A stretch of 64,000 nt of DNA from Acidobacteria bacterium Mor1. GTDB taxonomy: Bacteria; Acidobacteriota; Polarisedimenticolia; Polarisedimenticolales; Polarisedimenticolaceae. Where the stretch lies: assembly GCA_001664505.1 (NCBI GenBank), contig CP011806.1, positions 4,643,579-4,707,578 on the forward strand, in the 5' to 3' direction. Within the stretch, counting starts at the first letter, position 1, and the number at the start of each line of letters is the position of its first letter. Positions 1 to 8,067 of the stretch are shown here, one piece after another. A program made the position numbers and the translations under genes. A model generated the notes under the pieces. The model was not told the origin of the DNA. It made no database searches and worked only from the letters and a program-made list of their open reading frames with translations.

Positions 1-1
1 C

Positions 2-790
2 TTCGCCGGCTACCGCCGCTACCGCTTCGACGTGTTCGAGAACCGGCTGCGCGGGCTGATGCCGGGCGCCCTGCGCCGGCCGCTGTTCGGCACCCTGGGC
101 GCGATCTACCCCAAGGCGGACTGGCTGCCTCAGATGTTCCGGGCCAAGACTCTGCTGACCAACCTGTCGCTGACCCCCTCCCGCGGGTACTTCCACAGCA
201 TGAGCTGGCTCAAGCCGGCGATGAAGCAGAAGCTCTACACCGGTCCGCTCTCCGGCATCAACGGCTACGACCCGGCCGGAGTCCTCGACGAGCACTTCCA
301 GAAGGTGCGGGACCTGGATCCGTTGACCCGCATCCAGTACGTCGACATGAAGACCTATCTGGTCGACGACATCCTGACCAAGGTCGACCGGGCCAGCATG
401 GCCCATTCGCTCGAGGTCCGGGTGCCGATCCTGGATCACAAGTTCATGGAGTACGCGGCGACGATCCCGTCGGGGCTCAAGCTCCACGACGGCGAGGGCA
501 AGTACGTCTTCAAGAAGGCGCTGGAACCGCTGCTGCCCCACGACACCCTCTACCGCAAGAAGATGGGCTTCTCGATTCCGTTGGCCCGCTGGTTCCGGGA
601 CGGTCTCAAGACCGCCTTCGAACAGCGGGTGCTGGCCAAGGACGCCTTCGTCCACAACCTGCTGCAACCGGCGGGGGTCAAGGACATGTGGCAGCAGCAC
701 CAGAGCGGCGTGCGGGACTACGCCTACGAACTGTGGGCGATCCTGGTGCTCGAGAGCTGGGGGCGGCGTTTCCTGGAGAACCGAATTTGA
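2..790 (+). CDS. XrtA-type amidotransferase (asparagine synthase family), 3' part only
   Basis: This is the C-terminal part of an asparagine synthase-like amidotransferase; the open frame runs in from the window edge (it reads FAGYRRYRFDVFEN before the first GTG at 32). Family members transfer ammonia from glutamine to a carboxylate after adenylation; the exosortase-A-associated version sits in exopolysaccharide loci, substrate unknown. The visible part has the synthetase-domain signature DILTKVDRASMAHSLEVRVP, followed by LDH and the EGKYVFKKALEPLLP and KKMGFSIPLARWF segments typical of that subfamily. The glutaminase domain and the SGGxDS ATP loop lie outside the window. It overlaps the next gene by 4 nt if that gene starts at TTG 787, so the two are probably cotranscribed. 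Assignment to the XrtA subfamily is from recall of the family pattern. Confidence 0.9.
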   Translation, partial: FAGYRRYRFDVFENRLRGLMPGALRRPLFGTLGAIYPKADWLPQMFRAKTLLTNLSLTPSRGYFHSMSWLKPAMKQKLYTGPLSGINGYDPAGVLDEHFQKVRDLDPLTRIQYVDMKTYLVDDILTKVDRASMAHSLEVRVPILDHKFMEYAATIPSGLKLHDGEGKYVFKKALEPLLPHDTLYRKKMGFSIPLARWFRDGLKTAFEQRVLAKDAFVHNLLQPAGVKDMWQQHQSGVRDYAYELWAILVLESWGRRFLENRI

Positions 791-2001
791 ACCGGGCGGC
801 CGAAGTGCGCGGCCCGGAGGGTAGCCGTGATGCCGCGCGCCTGCGGGTGCTGTCGTTCACGACCCTCTACCCGAACCCGGGCAAGCCGCTCCACGGCCTG
901 TTCGTCAAGAACCGGGTCGAGCATCTGGCGGCGCATGCCGATGTGGAGGTGATCGCGCCGGTCAACGTCTCGCGCAACCTGCCCTTCGCCGGCGGCGTCC
1001 CCGCCCGGGTCGAGCTGAACGGCTTGACCGTGCACCACCCACCGTTCCGGGTGATTCCCGGTCTGCTCAAGCATCTCGACGGGGACCTGCTGTTCCGTCA
1101 GGCCTGGCGCCGGATGCGCGGCCGGCTGGATCTCGCGAGCTTCGACGTGCTCGACGCCCACTACGCCTACCCCGACGGCTACGCCTGCATGCGGCTGGCC
1201 CGGGAGATCGGCAAACCCTACGTGCTGTCCCTGCGAGGCTCGGACATCCGCGTGCTGCCCGGGCTTCCCGGCCGCCGCCAGCCCATCGAGCAGGCCCTGC
1301 GCGGGGCCGCTGCGGTGGTCGGCGTTTCCGAAGACCTGGGGCGTTTGGCCATCGAGCTGGGCGCCGACCCGGCGCGGGTTCACGTGATTCCCAACGGGGT
1401 CGACCGGCGGAACTTCCATCCCCGGCCTCGCAACGAGGCCCGGGAGCGGCTGGGCTGGGCTCCCGACGCCCGGGTCTTGCTGGCGGTCGGACGCCTGGTC
1501 CCGGTCAAGGGCTACGACCTGCTGCTCCGTGCCCTGTCGGTGTTGCGGCGCCGGATCGACGCGCCCCTCCAGTGCTTCATCGTGGGCGAGGGGGAGGAGC
1601 GGGGAGCCCTGGAGCGGCTCGTGGCCGAGCTCGATCTCGGAGATATCGTCAAGCTTCCCGGCTGGGTCGTGCCGGCCGACTTGCCCGACTGGTACAACGG
1701 AGCCGATCTTTTCTGTTTGACCAGCCACAGCGAGGGCTGCCCCAATGTGGCGCTGGAAGCGATGGCCTGCGGTACCCCGGTCGCCGGAACGGCGGTGGGG
1801 GGCATCCCCGAGGTGATCGACGAGGGACGGAACGGCGTGCTGATTCCCGATCGAGAGCCGGAGACCGCGGCGAGCTGCCTGGCCGAGGCCCTGGAGGCTC
1901 GCTGGGATCGTGACGGCATCGCCGGGCGGCCGCCGGTGCGCGGCTGGGAAGAGGTTGCCGAGGCCCAGTTCGACGTGTTGCGCGAAGCGGCGGGATTCTG
2001 A
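787..2001 (+). CDS. GT4-type glycosyltransferase (first of two)
   Basis: A GT-B fold, group 1 glycosyltransferase that should add a sugar from a nucleotide donor to a lipid-linked glycan in the cytoplasm. Seen: an N-terminal acceptor domain beginning LRVLSFTTLYPNPGKPLHGL, the LRGSDIRVLP segment, VIPNGVDRRNF at the domain joint, VGRLVPVKGYDLLL, and the C-terminal EGCPNVALEAMACGTPV donor-binding motif. A start at TTG 787 is preferred: it has GGAGA 8 nt upstream and gives a 4-nt overlap with the preceding stop; GTG 805 is the alternative. An in-frame ATG at 688 lies deep inside the upstream gene and is unlikely. It belongs to the exopolysaccharide operon. Confidence 0.9.
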   Translation: MNRAAEVRGPEGSRDAARLRVLSFTTLYPNPGKPLHGLFVKNRVEHLAAHADVEVIAPVNVSRNLPFAGGVPARVELNGLTVHHPPFRVIPGLLKHLDGDLLFRQAWRRMRGRLDLASFDVLDAHYAYPDGYACMRLAREIGKPYVLSLRGSDIRVLPGLPGRRQPIEQALRGAAAVVGVSEDLGRLAIELGADPARVHVIPNGVDRRNFHPRPRNEARERLGWAPDARVLLAVGRLVPVKGYDLLLRALSVLRRRIDAPLQCFIVGEGEERGALERLVAELDLGDIVKLPGWVVPADLPDWYNGADLFCLTSHSEGCPNVALEAMACGTPVAGTAVGGIPEVIDEGRNGVLIPDREPETAASCLAEALEARWDRDGIAGRPPVRGWEEVAEAQFDVLREAAGF

Positions 2002-3203
2002 TGCGGGTTCTCTACCACCATCGCACCCAGGCCGAAGACGCCCAGGGCATCCACATCTACGAGATGGTCGGTGCGTTCCGGGCGCTGGGCCACGAGGTCG
2101 AGATGGCCTCGCTGACCGAGGTCGATCATGCCGCCGGCAAGAAGACCAAGGGCAGCCGCTGGGGGTTCATCACCAGGTGGGCGCCGGCGTGGCTCTACGA
2201 ACTGATGGGCCTGGCCTACAACCTCTACGGCTATCGCATGATCTCGAAGAAGATCCGCAAGAGCCGGCCGGACCTGATCTACGAGCGCTACTCGATGAAC
2301 ACGGTCTGCGGCGTGTGGGCCAGCCGCCGCTTCGGTATTCCGATGATTCTCGAGGTCAACGCGCCGCTGGCCTACGAGCAGGAGAAGCTGGGGCAGCTCG
2401 CCTTCAAGCGGCTGGCTCGCTTCACCGAGCGCTGGACCTGCAGCAACAGCACCCGCACCATCGTGGTCACCGGGGTGATGCGGGACATGATCGCCGAGCT
2501 GGGTGTGCCGAAGGAGCACATCGTGGTGATGACCAACGGCATCAACCCCGAGGAGTTCCACCCGGAGATCGATGATTCGGCGATCCGCCGCCGCCACGGC
2601 CTCGAGGGCAAGACGGTGGTCGGCTTCGTCGGCTGGTTCCGGCCCTGGCACGGGCTCGAGATGCTGCTGGAGCAGATGCGCCCGATGCTGGCCGAGCGGG
2701 AGGACCTGCGGGTGCTGCTGGTCGGCGACGGCCCGGCGGCCCCCTTCCTGCGGGAATTCGTCGAGAAGCACGGGCTGACCGATCAGGTGGTCTTCACCGG
2801 GCCGGTCAAACGGGACGAGATCCCGGCCCATGTGGCCGCCATGGACGTCACGGTCCAGCCCAGCGCCACCGCCTACGCCTGTCCGATGAAAATCATCGAA
2901 TATATGGCTCTCGGAAAATGCATAGTCGCCCCGAATCAGCCCAACATAGCCGAGATCCTGGCGGACGGGGTAAACTGTTCGATGTTCGAGAAGGAAGACC
3001 CGGAGAGCCTCGGCGCCGCGCTGGCGCGGGTTTTGGGGTCCTCCGAGGAGCGGGACCGGCTGGGCCGGGCCGCTCACGATGCGGTTCAGACCCGGGGCTA
3101 TCTCTGGAGCGAAAACGCCCGGAGGGCTCTCGATCTGGCCCGCGGAAGTGCTGGCAGCGCCCAGGACTGCCCCGTATCTTCCCCTACGGAGCTACGCCAA
3201 TGA
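2001..3203 (+). CDS. GT4-type glycosyltransferase (second)
   Basis: A second group 1 glycosyltransferase, 400 residues, sharing one base with the stop of the previous gene. The N-terminus MRVLYHHRTQAEDAQGIHI resembles exosortase-A-associated glycosyltransferases. Other landmarks are VVMTNGINPEEFHP at the linker, GFVGWFRPWHGLEMLL, VLLVGDGPAAPFLREF, and the donor-site segment ACPMKIIEYMALGKCIVAP. It should act in the cytoplasm after the first transferase. Codon use dips sharply around 2885-2965, with AAA, ATA and TAT codons rare elsewhere in the locus, just where the donor-binding motif is encoded. Its last four bases overlap the TPR gene start. Confidence 0.9.
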   Translation: MRVLYHHRTQAEDAQGIHIYEMVGAFRALGHEVEMASLTEVDHAAGKKTKGSRWGFITRWAPAWLYELMGLAYNLYGYRMISKKIRKSRPDLIYERYSMNTVCGVWASRRFGIPMILEVNAPLAYEQEKLGQLAFKRLARFTERWTCSNSTRTIVVTGVMRDMIAELGVPKEHIVVMTNGINPEEFHPEIDDSAIRRRHGLEGKTVVGFVGWFRPWHGLEMLLEQMRPMLAEREDLRVLLVGDGPAAPFLREFVEKHGLTDQVVFTGPVKRDEIPAHVAAMDVTVQPSATAYACPMKIIEYMALGKCIVAPNQPNIAEILADGVNCSMFEKEDPESLGAALARVLGSSEERDRLGRAAHDAVQTRGYLWSENARRALDLARGSAGSAQDCPVSSPTELRQ

Positions 3204-3817
3204 TCAAAACCCGCATGAAAACCGCCTTCGTCGTCGCTTTTGCCCTGGCCCTTGCCGTGGCATCGGCCGTTTCTCCGGTCATGGCCGCCGGTTCGCCCAA
3301 GGGCAACCCCGGCTGGGTCGGCAACGACTACTTCGCCCACCACACCGACTCCCACCTCAAGGAGCTGTTGGCCAAGGTGGAGCGCGCCCACCTGGCGGGC
3401 TCGAACTTCTACGCCAAGTGGCACGCCGGCGACATCCAGTACGCCCTGGGCGACCTGAACTACACCCTGTGGGTCTTCCCCAACCATCCCAAGGCGCTGC
3501 ACTACATGTGCGCCATCGCCAAGACCACCGAGGAGTACTCGCTCCCGATCGAGCCGTTCCAGACGGCCCTCGAGAAGTTCCCCCAGCACGCGATCACCCA
3601 TGCCCAGTTCGGCCGCTACCTGGTCGAGATCGGCGAGATCGAGGGGGGCATGAAGAAGCTCGAGACGGCTCTGACCCTCGATCCGGATCTGGCTCCGGGA
3701 CACGCCTGGATGGCCGAGGCCTACCTGGCCGCCGGTGCCACCAGCCAGGCGATGACCTCGGTGACCAAGGCCCGGGAGCTCGGCTTCAGCGGCAAGATCA
3801 AGGGCCTCGACCAGTAA
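3200..3817 (+). CDS. exported TPR-type small protein
   Basis: A 205-residue protein with a clear signal peptide (KTAFVVAFALALAVASAVSP, cleavage likely after VMAAG region, about residue 30). After it come helical repeats that look like TPRs: residues about 60-190 include FPNHPKALHYMCAIAKTTEE, FPQHAITHAQFGRYLVEIGE and LDPDLAPGHAWMAEAYLAAG. ATG 3200 overlaps the glycosyltransferase stop as ATGA. Periplasmic TPR proteins are frequent in secreted-polysaccharide operons and usually scaffold protein contacts, but the partner here is unknown. The long in-frame extension back to 2918 is inside the upstream gene and rejected. Confidence 0.8.
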   Translation: MIKTRMKTAFVVAFALALAVASAVSPVMAAGSPKGNPGWVGNDYFAHHTDSHLKELLAKVERAHLAGSNFYAKWHAGDIQYALGDLNYTLWVFPNHPKALHYMCAIAKTTEEYSLPIEPFQTALEKFPQHAITHAQFGRYLVEIGEIEGGMKKLETALTLDPDLAPGHAWMAEAYLAAGATSQAMTSVTKARELGFSGKIKGLDQ

Positions 3818-3827
3818 GCATCACGGC

Positions 3828-3844
3828 GTCGGCCGCCGGCCGAC
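3828..3844. terminator. 7-bp stem hairpin after the TPR gene
   Basis: GTCGGCC-GCC-GGCCGAC forms a perfect 7-bp stem starting 10 nt after the TPR stop codon. There is no U-tract, so it could be an attenuator or an RNA-stabilising hairpin rather than a full terminator. Confidence 0.4.
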
Positions 3845-3850
3845 AGGACG

Positions 3851-3894
3851 TCCCGCAACAGCCCGCCGATCGAGACCTCGATGAGGTTGCGGGA
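3851..3894 (+). other. nested inverted repeats upstream of the second asparagine-synthase-like gene
   Basis: An outer stem TCCCGCAAC (3851-3859) pairs perfectly with GTTGCGGGA (3886-3894). Inside it an inner stem ATCGAG (3869-3874) pairs with CTCGAT (3877-3882). It lies in the 124-nt gap before GTG 3942 and could be a structured 5' leader or protein-binding site. No known riboswitch class was recognised. Confidence 0.4.
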
Positions 3895-3941
3895 TCGGCT
3901 CGCAAAACGGACGTTGTACTCCGGGGGAAGCGGAGACTGAC

Positions 3942-5846
3942 GTGACGGGAATCTGTGGACTCGTACTCGGGAGCGGACGCGCCCCGGAGTTCGATGTCGC
4001 CGGCCTCGAACGGATGGCGCGGGCTGTCGCCGATTCCGCCGGGGCAACGATCGAAACCTTCATCGAGGGACCGGTGGGACTCGCCGCCGTGGTCTCTCCC
4101 GGTTACATTTCCGGAATCCGGCAGCGGGAGGCGGGCGGCGCCCCTGTCGCGCTGGCCTTCACCGGCACCCTCTACGCCGGTGTGCCCGAGGGTGGAGATC
4201 CCCTCGAGGGCCTGCTCGCCGCCTATCTGGACCGGGGCGCGGCATTCCTCGCGGAGCTGGACGGCGAGTACTCCCTGGCGATCTGGGACGGCCGCAGCGG
4301 GGAGCTGCTGCTGGCCGACGATCCGTTCCGGGTGCACTCGCTGCTCTACCACGCCGCCGGCGAGCGGGCGATTTTCGCCTCGCGCATGGCGGGCATGCTG
4401 GCAAGCCCCACCCGCTTCCAGCCCACGGTCGACCCCCGCTCGGTGATCCAGTTCGTCGGTTCGTCCTTCATTCCGACGCCCCACACGATCTTCACCGAGG
4501 TGCAGAAGCTGCCGGCTGGTTCGTCGCTGCGCTTCAAGCCGGGTCGCGAACCGCGCATTGAATCCCACTGGGACATCGACTACCGCAACCCGTTCAACGA
4601 CTCGACCGCGTCGCTCAAGGAGCGCTGCCGGGAGTTGTTCCGCGGCGCTTTGGAGAGCCGGGTCCGTGCCGACGGCCAGGGCCGCCGGGGCGCCTTCCTC
4701 AGCGGCGGTGTCGACAGCAGCACCGTGCTCGGTGTGCTGAGCCAGATCGAAGGGGGCGCCGTCGACGCCTTCTCCATCGGTTTCGGTGAGGACCGCTTCA
4801 ACGAGATTCACTACGCCCGGGTGGCGGCCAAGGCCTTCGGCGCCCGGCATCACGAGTACTTCGTCACGCCTGAAGACACCCGCGAGGCGATTCCGCTCTT
4901 GCTCCGGGCCTTCGACGAACCCTTCGGCAACGCCTCGGCGGTGCCGACTTACTTCTGCGCCAAGCTGGCCAAGGACCAGGGGGTCGACACCCTCTACGCC
5001 GGGGACGGCGGCGACGAACTGTTCGCCGGCAACGAGCGCTACGCCAAGCAGAAGCTGTTCGACTACTACTACCGGATTCCGAAGCTGCCCCGGGAGTATC
5101 TGCTGCGGCCGGTGGTCTTCGGCCTCGCCGGTCTCGGCATCGGCCCGATCGTGCGGGGCAAGAAGTACATCCAGCGGGCCTCGATCCCGTACCCCGACCG
5201 GCTGACCTCCTACACCCTGTACCGCATTCTTCCGCGGGAGCAGCTGTTCGAGGACGCCTTCGCCTCGGGAGTCAGCGAGGAAGAGGGGGATACCGCCAGC
5301 TTCTTCGCCTACCACTACCACCGGGCCCAGGCGGACGACGAGCTGGACCGCCAGCTCTACATCGATCTGAAGCTGGCGATCGCCGACAACGATCTGTTCA
5401 AGGTGACCCGCATGACCGAGGCCGCCGGGGTGCGGGTGCGCTTCCCGTTCCTCGATCGCACCCTCGCCGAGTTCTCCGCCCGGGTGCCCCCCTCGACCAA
5501 GATGGCGGGACGCCGCCTGCGTTCGTTCTTCAAGGACAGCTATCGCGAGATGCTGCCCCACGAGGTGCTGAACAAGGAAAAGCACGGCTTCGGCCTGCCG
5601 ATCCCGGTCTGGCTCAAGAGCGATCCCGGTCTCAACGAGATGATGCGCGAGCTGGTGCTCGGTAAACGCACCGAGGAGCGCGGCTACTTCCGGATGGAAG
5701 CGCTGAAGGATCTGGTCGAACGGCACCAGGAGGACTCCACCTCGTTCTACGGCACCGTGCTGTGGAAGCTGATGGTGATGGAGCTGTGGCTGCGGGAGCA
5801 CCAGGATGGTGCCTCCGCCCGGTTGGTGCAGGACGGCGCGGCATGA
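3942..5846 (+). CDS. asparagine synthase-like protein with decayed glutaminase domain
   Basis: A 634-residue two-domain protein: N-terminal Ntn glutaminase-like domain (about 1-200) and C-terminal AMP-forming synthetase domain. The synthetase half is intact: AFLSGGVDSSTVLGVL is the ATP pyrophosphatase loop near residue 254, followed by AGDGGDELFAGN. The glutaminase half looks inactive: it begins V-T-G-I-C-G-L, so the cysteine is residue 5 instead of residue 2, and the usual NGE(I)YN glutamine-binding stretch reads FTGTLYAG. GTG 3942 is the start because GCGGAG sits 6-8 nt upstream and no start codon places the cysteine second. It may use free ammonia or another amine to modify a sugar or peptide carboxylate. 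The next gene overlaps by 4 nt. Confidence 0.85.
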   Translation: MTGICGLVLGSGRAPEFDVAGLERMARAVADSAGATIETFIEGPVGLAAVVSPGYISGIRQREAGGAPVALAFTGTLYAGVPEGGDPLEGLLAAYLDRGAAFLAELDGEYSLAIWDGRSGELLLADDPFRVHSLLYHAAGERAIFASRMAGMLASPTRFQPTVDPRSVIQFVGSSFIPTPHTIFTEVQKLPAGSSLRFKPGREPRIESHWDIDYRNPFNDSTASLKERCRELFRGALESRVRADGQGRRGAFLSGGVDSSTVLGVLSQIEGGAVDAFSIGFGEDRFNEIHYARVAAKAFGARHHEYFVTPEDTREAIPLLLRAFDEPFGNASAVPTYFCAKLAKDQGVDTLYAGDGGDELFAGNERYAKQKLFDYYYRIPKLPREYLLRPVVFGLAGLGIGPIVRGKKYIQRASIPYPDRLTSYTLYRILPREQLFEDAFASGVSEEEGDTASFFAYHYHRAQADDELDRQLYIDLKLAIADNDLFKVTRMTEAAGVRVRFPFLDRTLAEFSARVPPSTKMAGRRLRSFFKDSYREMLPHEVLNKEKHGFGLPIPVWLKSDPGLNEMMRELVLGKRTEERGYFRMEALKDLVERHQEDSTSFYGTVLWKLMVMELWLREHQDGASARLVQDGAA

Positions 5847-7015
5847 CCCGAGCTGCGGCGGCCACCACCGAGCCGGCCGTGCGTGTCGAAGTCCTGAAGG
5901 ACGAGGGCGCCTGGTTCGCCATGAGCGAGGCCTGGAACGCGCTCCTGGCCGAGAGCAAGGTCAACACGGTCTTCCTCACCGCCGAGTGGCTCGGCTGCTG
6001 GTGGCGTTCCTACGGCGAGAACCGGCCCCTGCACGTGGTCAAGGTGCTGCGGGGGGATCGACTGATCGGCCTGACCGCCTTCTACGAAAAGAAGGTCCGC
6101 AAGATCAAGCTGACCTTCAAGGCGATGGCCTTCGTCGGCGACGGCACCTGGGATAGCGACTACCTCGACCTGATCGCCGCCCCCGGCGAGGAGGAGGCGG
6201 TGGTCGAAGGGGTGCTCGACTACCTGTTCGACGTTCGCGACCGCTGGGACCTGCTGCTGCTCAACGAGATTCCCGACAGTTCGCCGATGGCGCCGCTGAT
6301 CCGACGGGGACTCAGCGCCCGGGGCTGCACCCAGAGCGAGGAACAGGCGGTGGCCTGCGCCTGGAGCGCGCTTCCCGACAGTTGGGACGACTACCTCAAG
6401 ACCCTCAAGCCGCGGATGCGGACCAAGACGCGCTCGCTGGTGCGCAAGCTGGAAGAGGCTCACGACGTGGAGCTCGAGCTCTGCGAGCGGGAGGACCAGC
6501 TCCCCGAGCGGCTGGCCTCGATGTACGAGCTCCACGAGCAGCGTTGGCGCCAGGTGGGCAAGAGCGGCGTGTTCGTGTTCCCCGAGAAGCGGGACTTCTA
6601 CGAGCGGATGTCCCGGGAGCTGCTGGCCCTCGGCTGGCTGCGTTTCCACTCGCTCAGGGTCGACGGCCGGTACGTCGCCCATCAGTTCTGCTTCGACTAC
6701 GGTGACACCCGCTTCCTGCTCCAGGAGGGGATGGACCCGGCCTGGTTCGACAAGGGCGTGGGCAACGTTCTGCGGGTCTACGTGTTCCAGGACTGTATCG
6801 AGCGGGGCATTCGCGTTTACGATTTCCTCGGCGGGGTGACCCAGCACAAGCTGTCCTGGGGCTCCGACGTGAAGAAGAGCTTGCGGCTGACCGCCGGGCG
6901 CAAGGGCGCCCGCAGCTTCCTCTACTTCGATCTGCCGCGGGCCGCCCGTTGGGGGCGGGACCGCCTGCGCGACGTGTTGGGCAAGGGAGAGGGGTCGACC
7001 GAAACCGGGTCATGA
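5843..7015 (+). CDS. FemAB/GNAT-like acyltransferase of the polysaccharide locus
   Basis: A 390-residue protein resembling the exosortase-associated FemAB-related (acetyltransferase_6) proteins, which carry a GNAT fold and are predicted to attach acyl or aminoacyl groups to glycan precursors. Seen: TVFLTAEWLGCWWRSYGENR near the N-terminus, PRMRTKTRSLVRKLEEAHDV in the middle, then RVDGRYVAHQFCFDYGDTR and YDFLGGVTQHKLSWGSDVKK, the typical C-terminal lobe. ATG 5843 overlaps the upstream stop (ATGA); the longer in-frame start at 5762 lies within the upstream gene. Substrate cannot be read from the sequence. Confidence 0.8.
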   Translation: MTRAAAATTEPAVRVEVLKDEGAWFAMSEAWNALLAESKVNTVFLTAEWLGCWWRSYGENRPLHVVKVLRGDRLIGLTAFYEKKVRKIKLTFKAMAFVGDGTWDSDYLDLIAAPGEEEAVVEGVLDYLFDVRDRWDLLLLNEIPDSSPMAPLIRRGLSARGCTQSEEQAVACAWSALPDSWDDYLKTLKPRMRTKTRSLVRKLEEAHDVELELCEREDQLPERLASMYELHEQRWRQVGKSGVFVFPEKRDFYERMSRELLALGWLRFHSLRVDGRYVAHQFCFDYGDTRFLLQEGMDPAWFDKGVGNVLRVYVFQDCIERGIRVYDFLGGVTQHKLSWGSDVKKSLRLTAGRKGARSFLYFDLPRAARWGRDRLRDVLGKGEGSTETGS

Positions 7016-8067
7016 GCCGAGCGCTGATCAAGAAGGCCGCGGCCCGCGCCGCCTACGGACTGGGAGCGGGGAGTCTCGTCACCGCCCTGGCCGATCGCGT
7101 GCAGCTTCCCCGTAGCGGCGGCCTGCGTCCGCGGCGCCGCTCCCCGGGCAGTTACCTGATCCTCTGGTACCACCGGGTCAACGACTACGCCGGCGAGTAC
7201 ATGATCGACCGCACCTCCCGCACCCTGTTCGACCGGCAGATGGCCTGGCTGGAGCGGCACTTCGACGTGCGCCCGCTGGACGAACTGGTCCGGCTGGAAC
7301 AGGCCGGGGAGCCTGTGCCCCCCCGTGCGGTGGCGATCACCTTCGACGACGGCTACGAGGACAACTACTCCGGCGCCTTCCCGATCCTCAAGAAGCGCGG
7401 CCTGCCGGCTACGGTCTTTCTCACCGTCGGCTGTATCGAGGACCGGCGCAGCCTGTGGTTCGATCGGATCCTCTACGCCTTCCGCGAGACCGAAGCCCGG
7501 TCGCTGGAACTGCCCGACGGCACCCAGGTGGCGTTCGCCGACGCCGCGGCCAAGCGCCGCGCCAGCAGGCAGTTGCTCGACGAGCTCAAACGCCTGCCCG
7601 GCGAGCAGCGGCTGGAACAGGTCGACGCCATCGTGCAGCAGCTGGTCGGCGTGAAGGCCGATGCGGTGCCTCACGAGATGCTCTCCTGGGACCAGGTCAA
7701 GGAGATGACCGAGCACGGCATCTCCTTCGGTTCCCACACCATGAACCACCCGATCCTGACCCGCATCCCCGCCGACGAGGCAGCCCACGAGCTGCGGGAG
7801 TCCAAGCGGTTGATGGAAGAGCGCATGGGGCTCGAGGTGCCGCTGTTTGCCTATCCCAACGGCAAGCCCGCGGACTTCTCCGAGACGATCAAGGACCAGC
7901 TGCGCGATGCCGGCTACCGGGCGGCGTTGACCACGGTGCAGGGTGAGAACACCCCGCGCACCGATCCGCTGGAGCTGCGCCGGGTGCGTCCCTTCGGCCG
8001 GGAGTTGCCGGAGTTCGCGCTCTCGATGGCCTACCACCACCTGATGAGCGCCGAGGTGGCCGGGTGA
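7012..8067 (+). CDS. polysaccharide deacetylase (CE4, exosortase-type)
   Basis: A 351-residue NodB-fold carbohydrate esterase, expected to remove N- or O-acetyl groups from the polysaccharide using a divalent metal. Metal and catalytic motifs are visible: AITFDDGYEDNY around residue 110 (motif 1 with paired Asp), GSHTMNHPILTRI (motif 2, His-x3-His) and FAYPNGKPADF (motif 3). A helical insertion lies between motifs 1 and 2. There is no classical signal peptide, only a basic N-terminus (SRALIKKAAARAAYGLGAGS), so it could be cytoplasmic or membrane-associated. ATG 7012 overlaps the upstream stop; the downstream gene begins GTGA inside its end. Confidence 0.9.
   Translation: MSRALIKKAAARAAYGLGAGSLVTALADRVQLPRSGGLRPRRRSPGSYLILWYHRVNDYAGEYMIDRTSRTLFDRQMAWLERHFDVRPLDELVRLEQAGEPVPPRAVAITFDDGYEDNYSGAFPILKKRGLPATVFLTVGCIEDRRSLWFDRILYAFRETEARSLELPDGTQVAFADAAAKRRASRQLLDELKRLPGEQRLEQVDAIVQQLVGVKADAVPHEMLSWDQVKEMTEHGISFGSHTMNHPILTRIPADEAAHELRESKRLMEERMGLEVPLFAYPNGKPADFSETIKDQLRDAGYRAALTTVQGENTPRTDPLELRRVRPFGRELPEFALSMAYHHLMSAEVAG

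Noticed and set aside
3798-5801. Very long minus-strand open frame opposite the asparagine-synthase-like gene, and similar frames at 1512-3077, 27566-29446 and 60427-62313
   Set aside because: They lie opposite well-recognised genes, have low-complexity His/Gln/Gly/Arg-rich translations and match no family; they are shadows of high GC codon bias.
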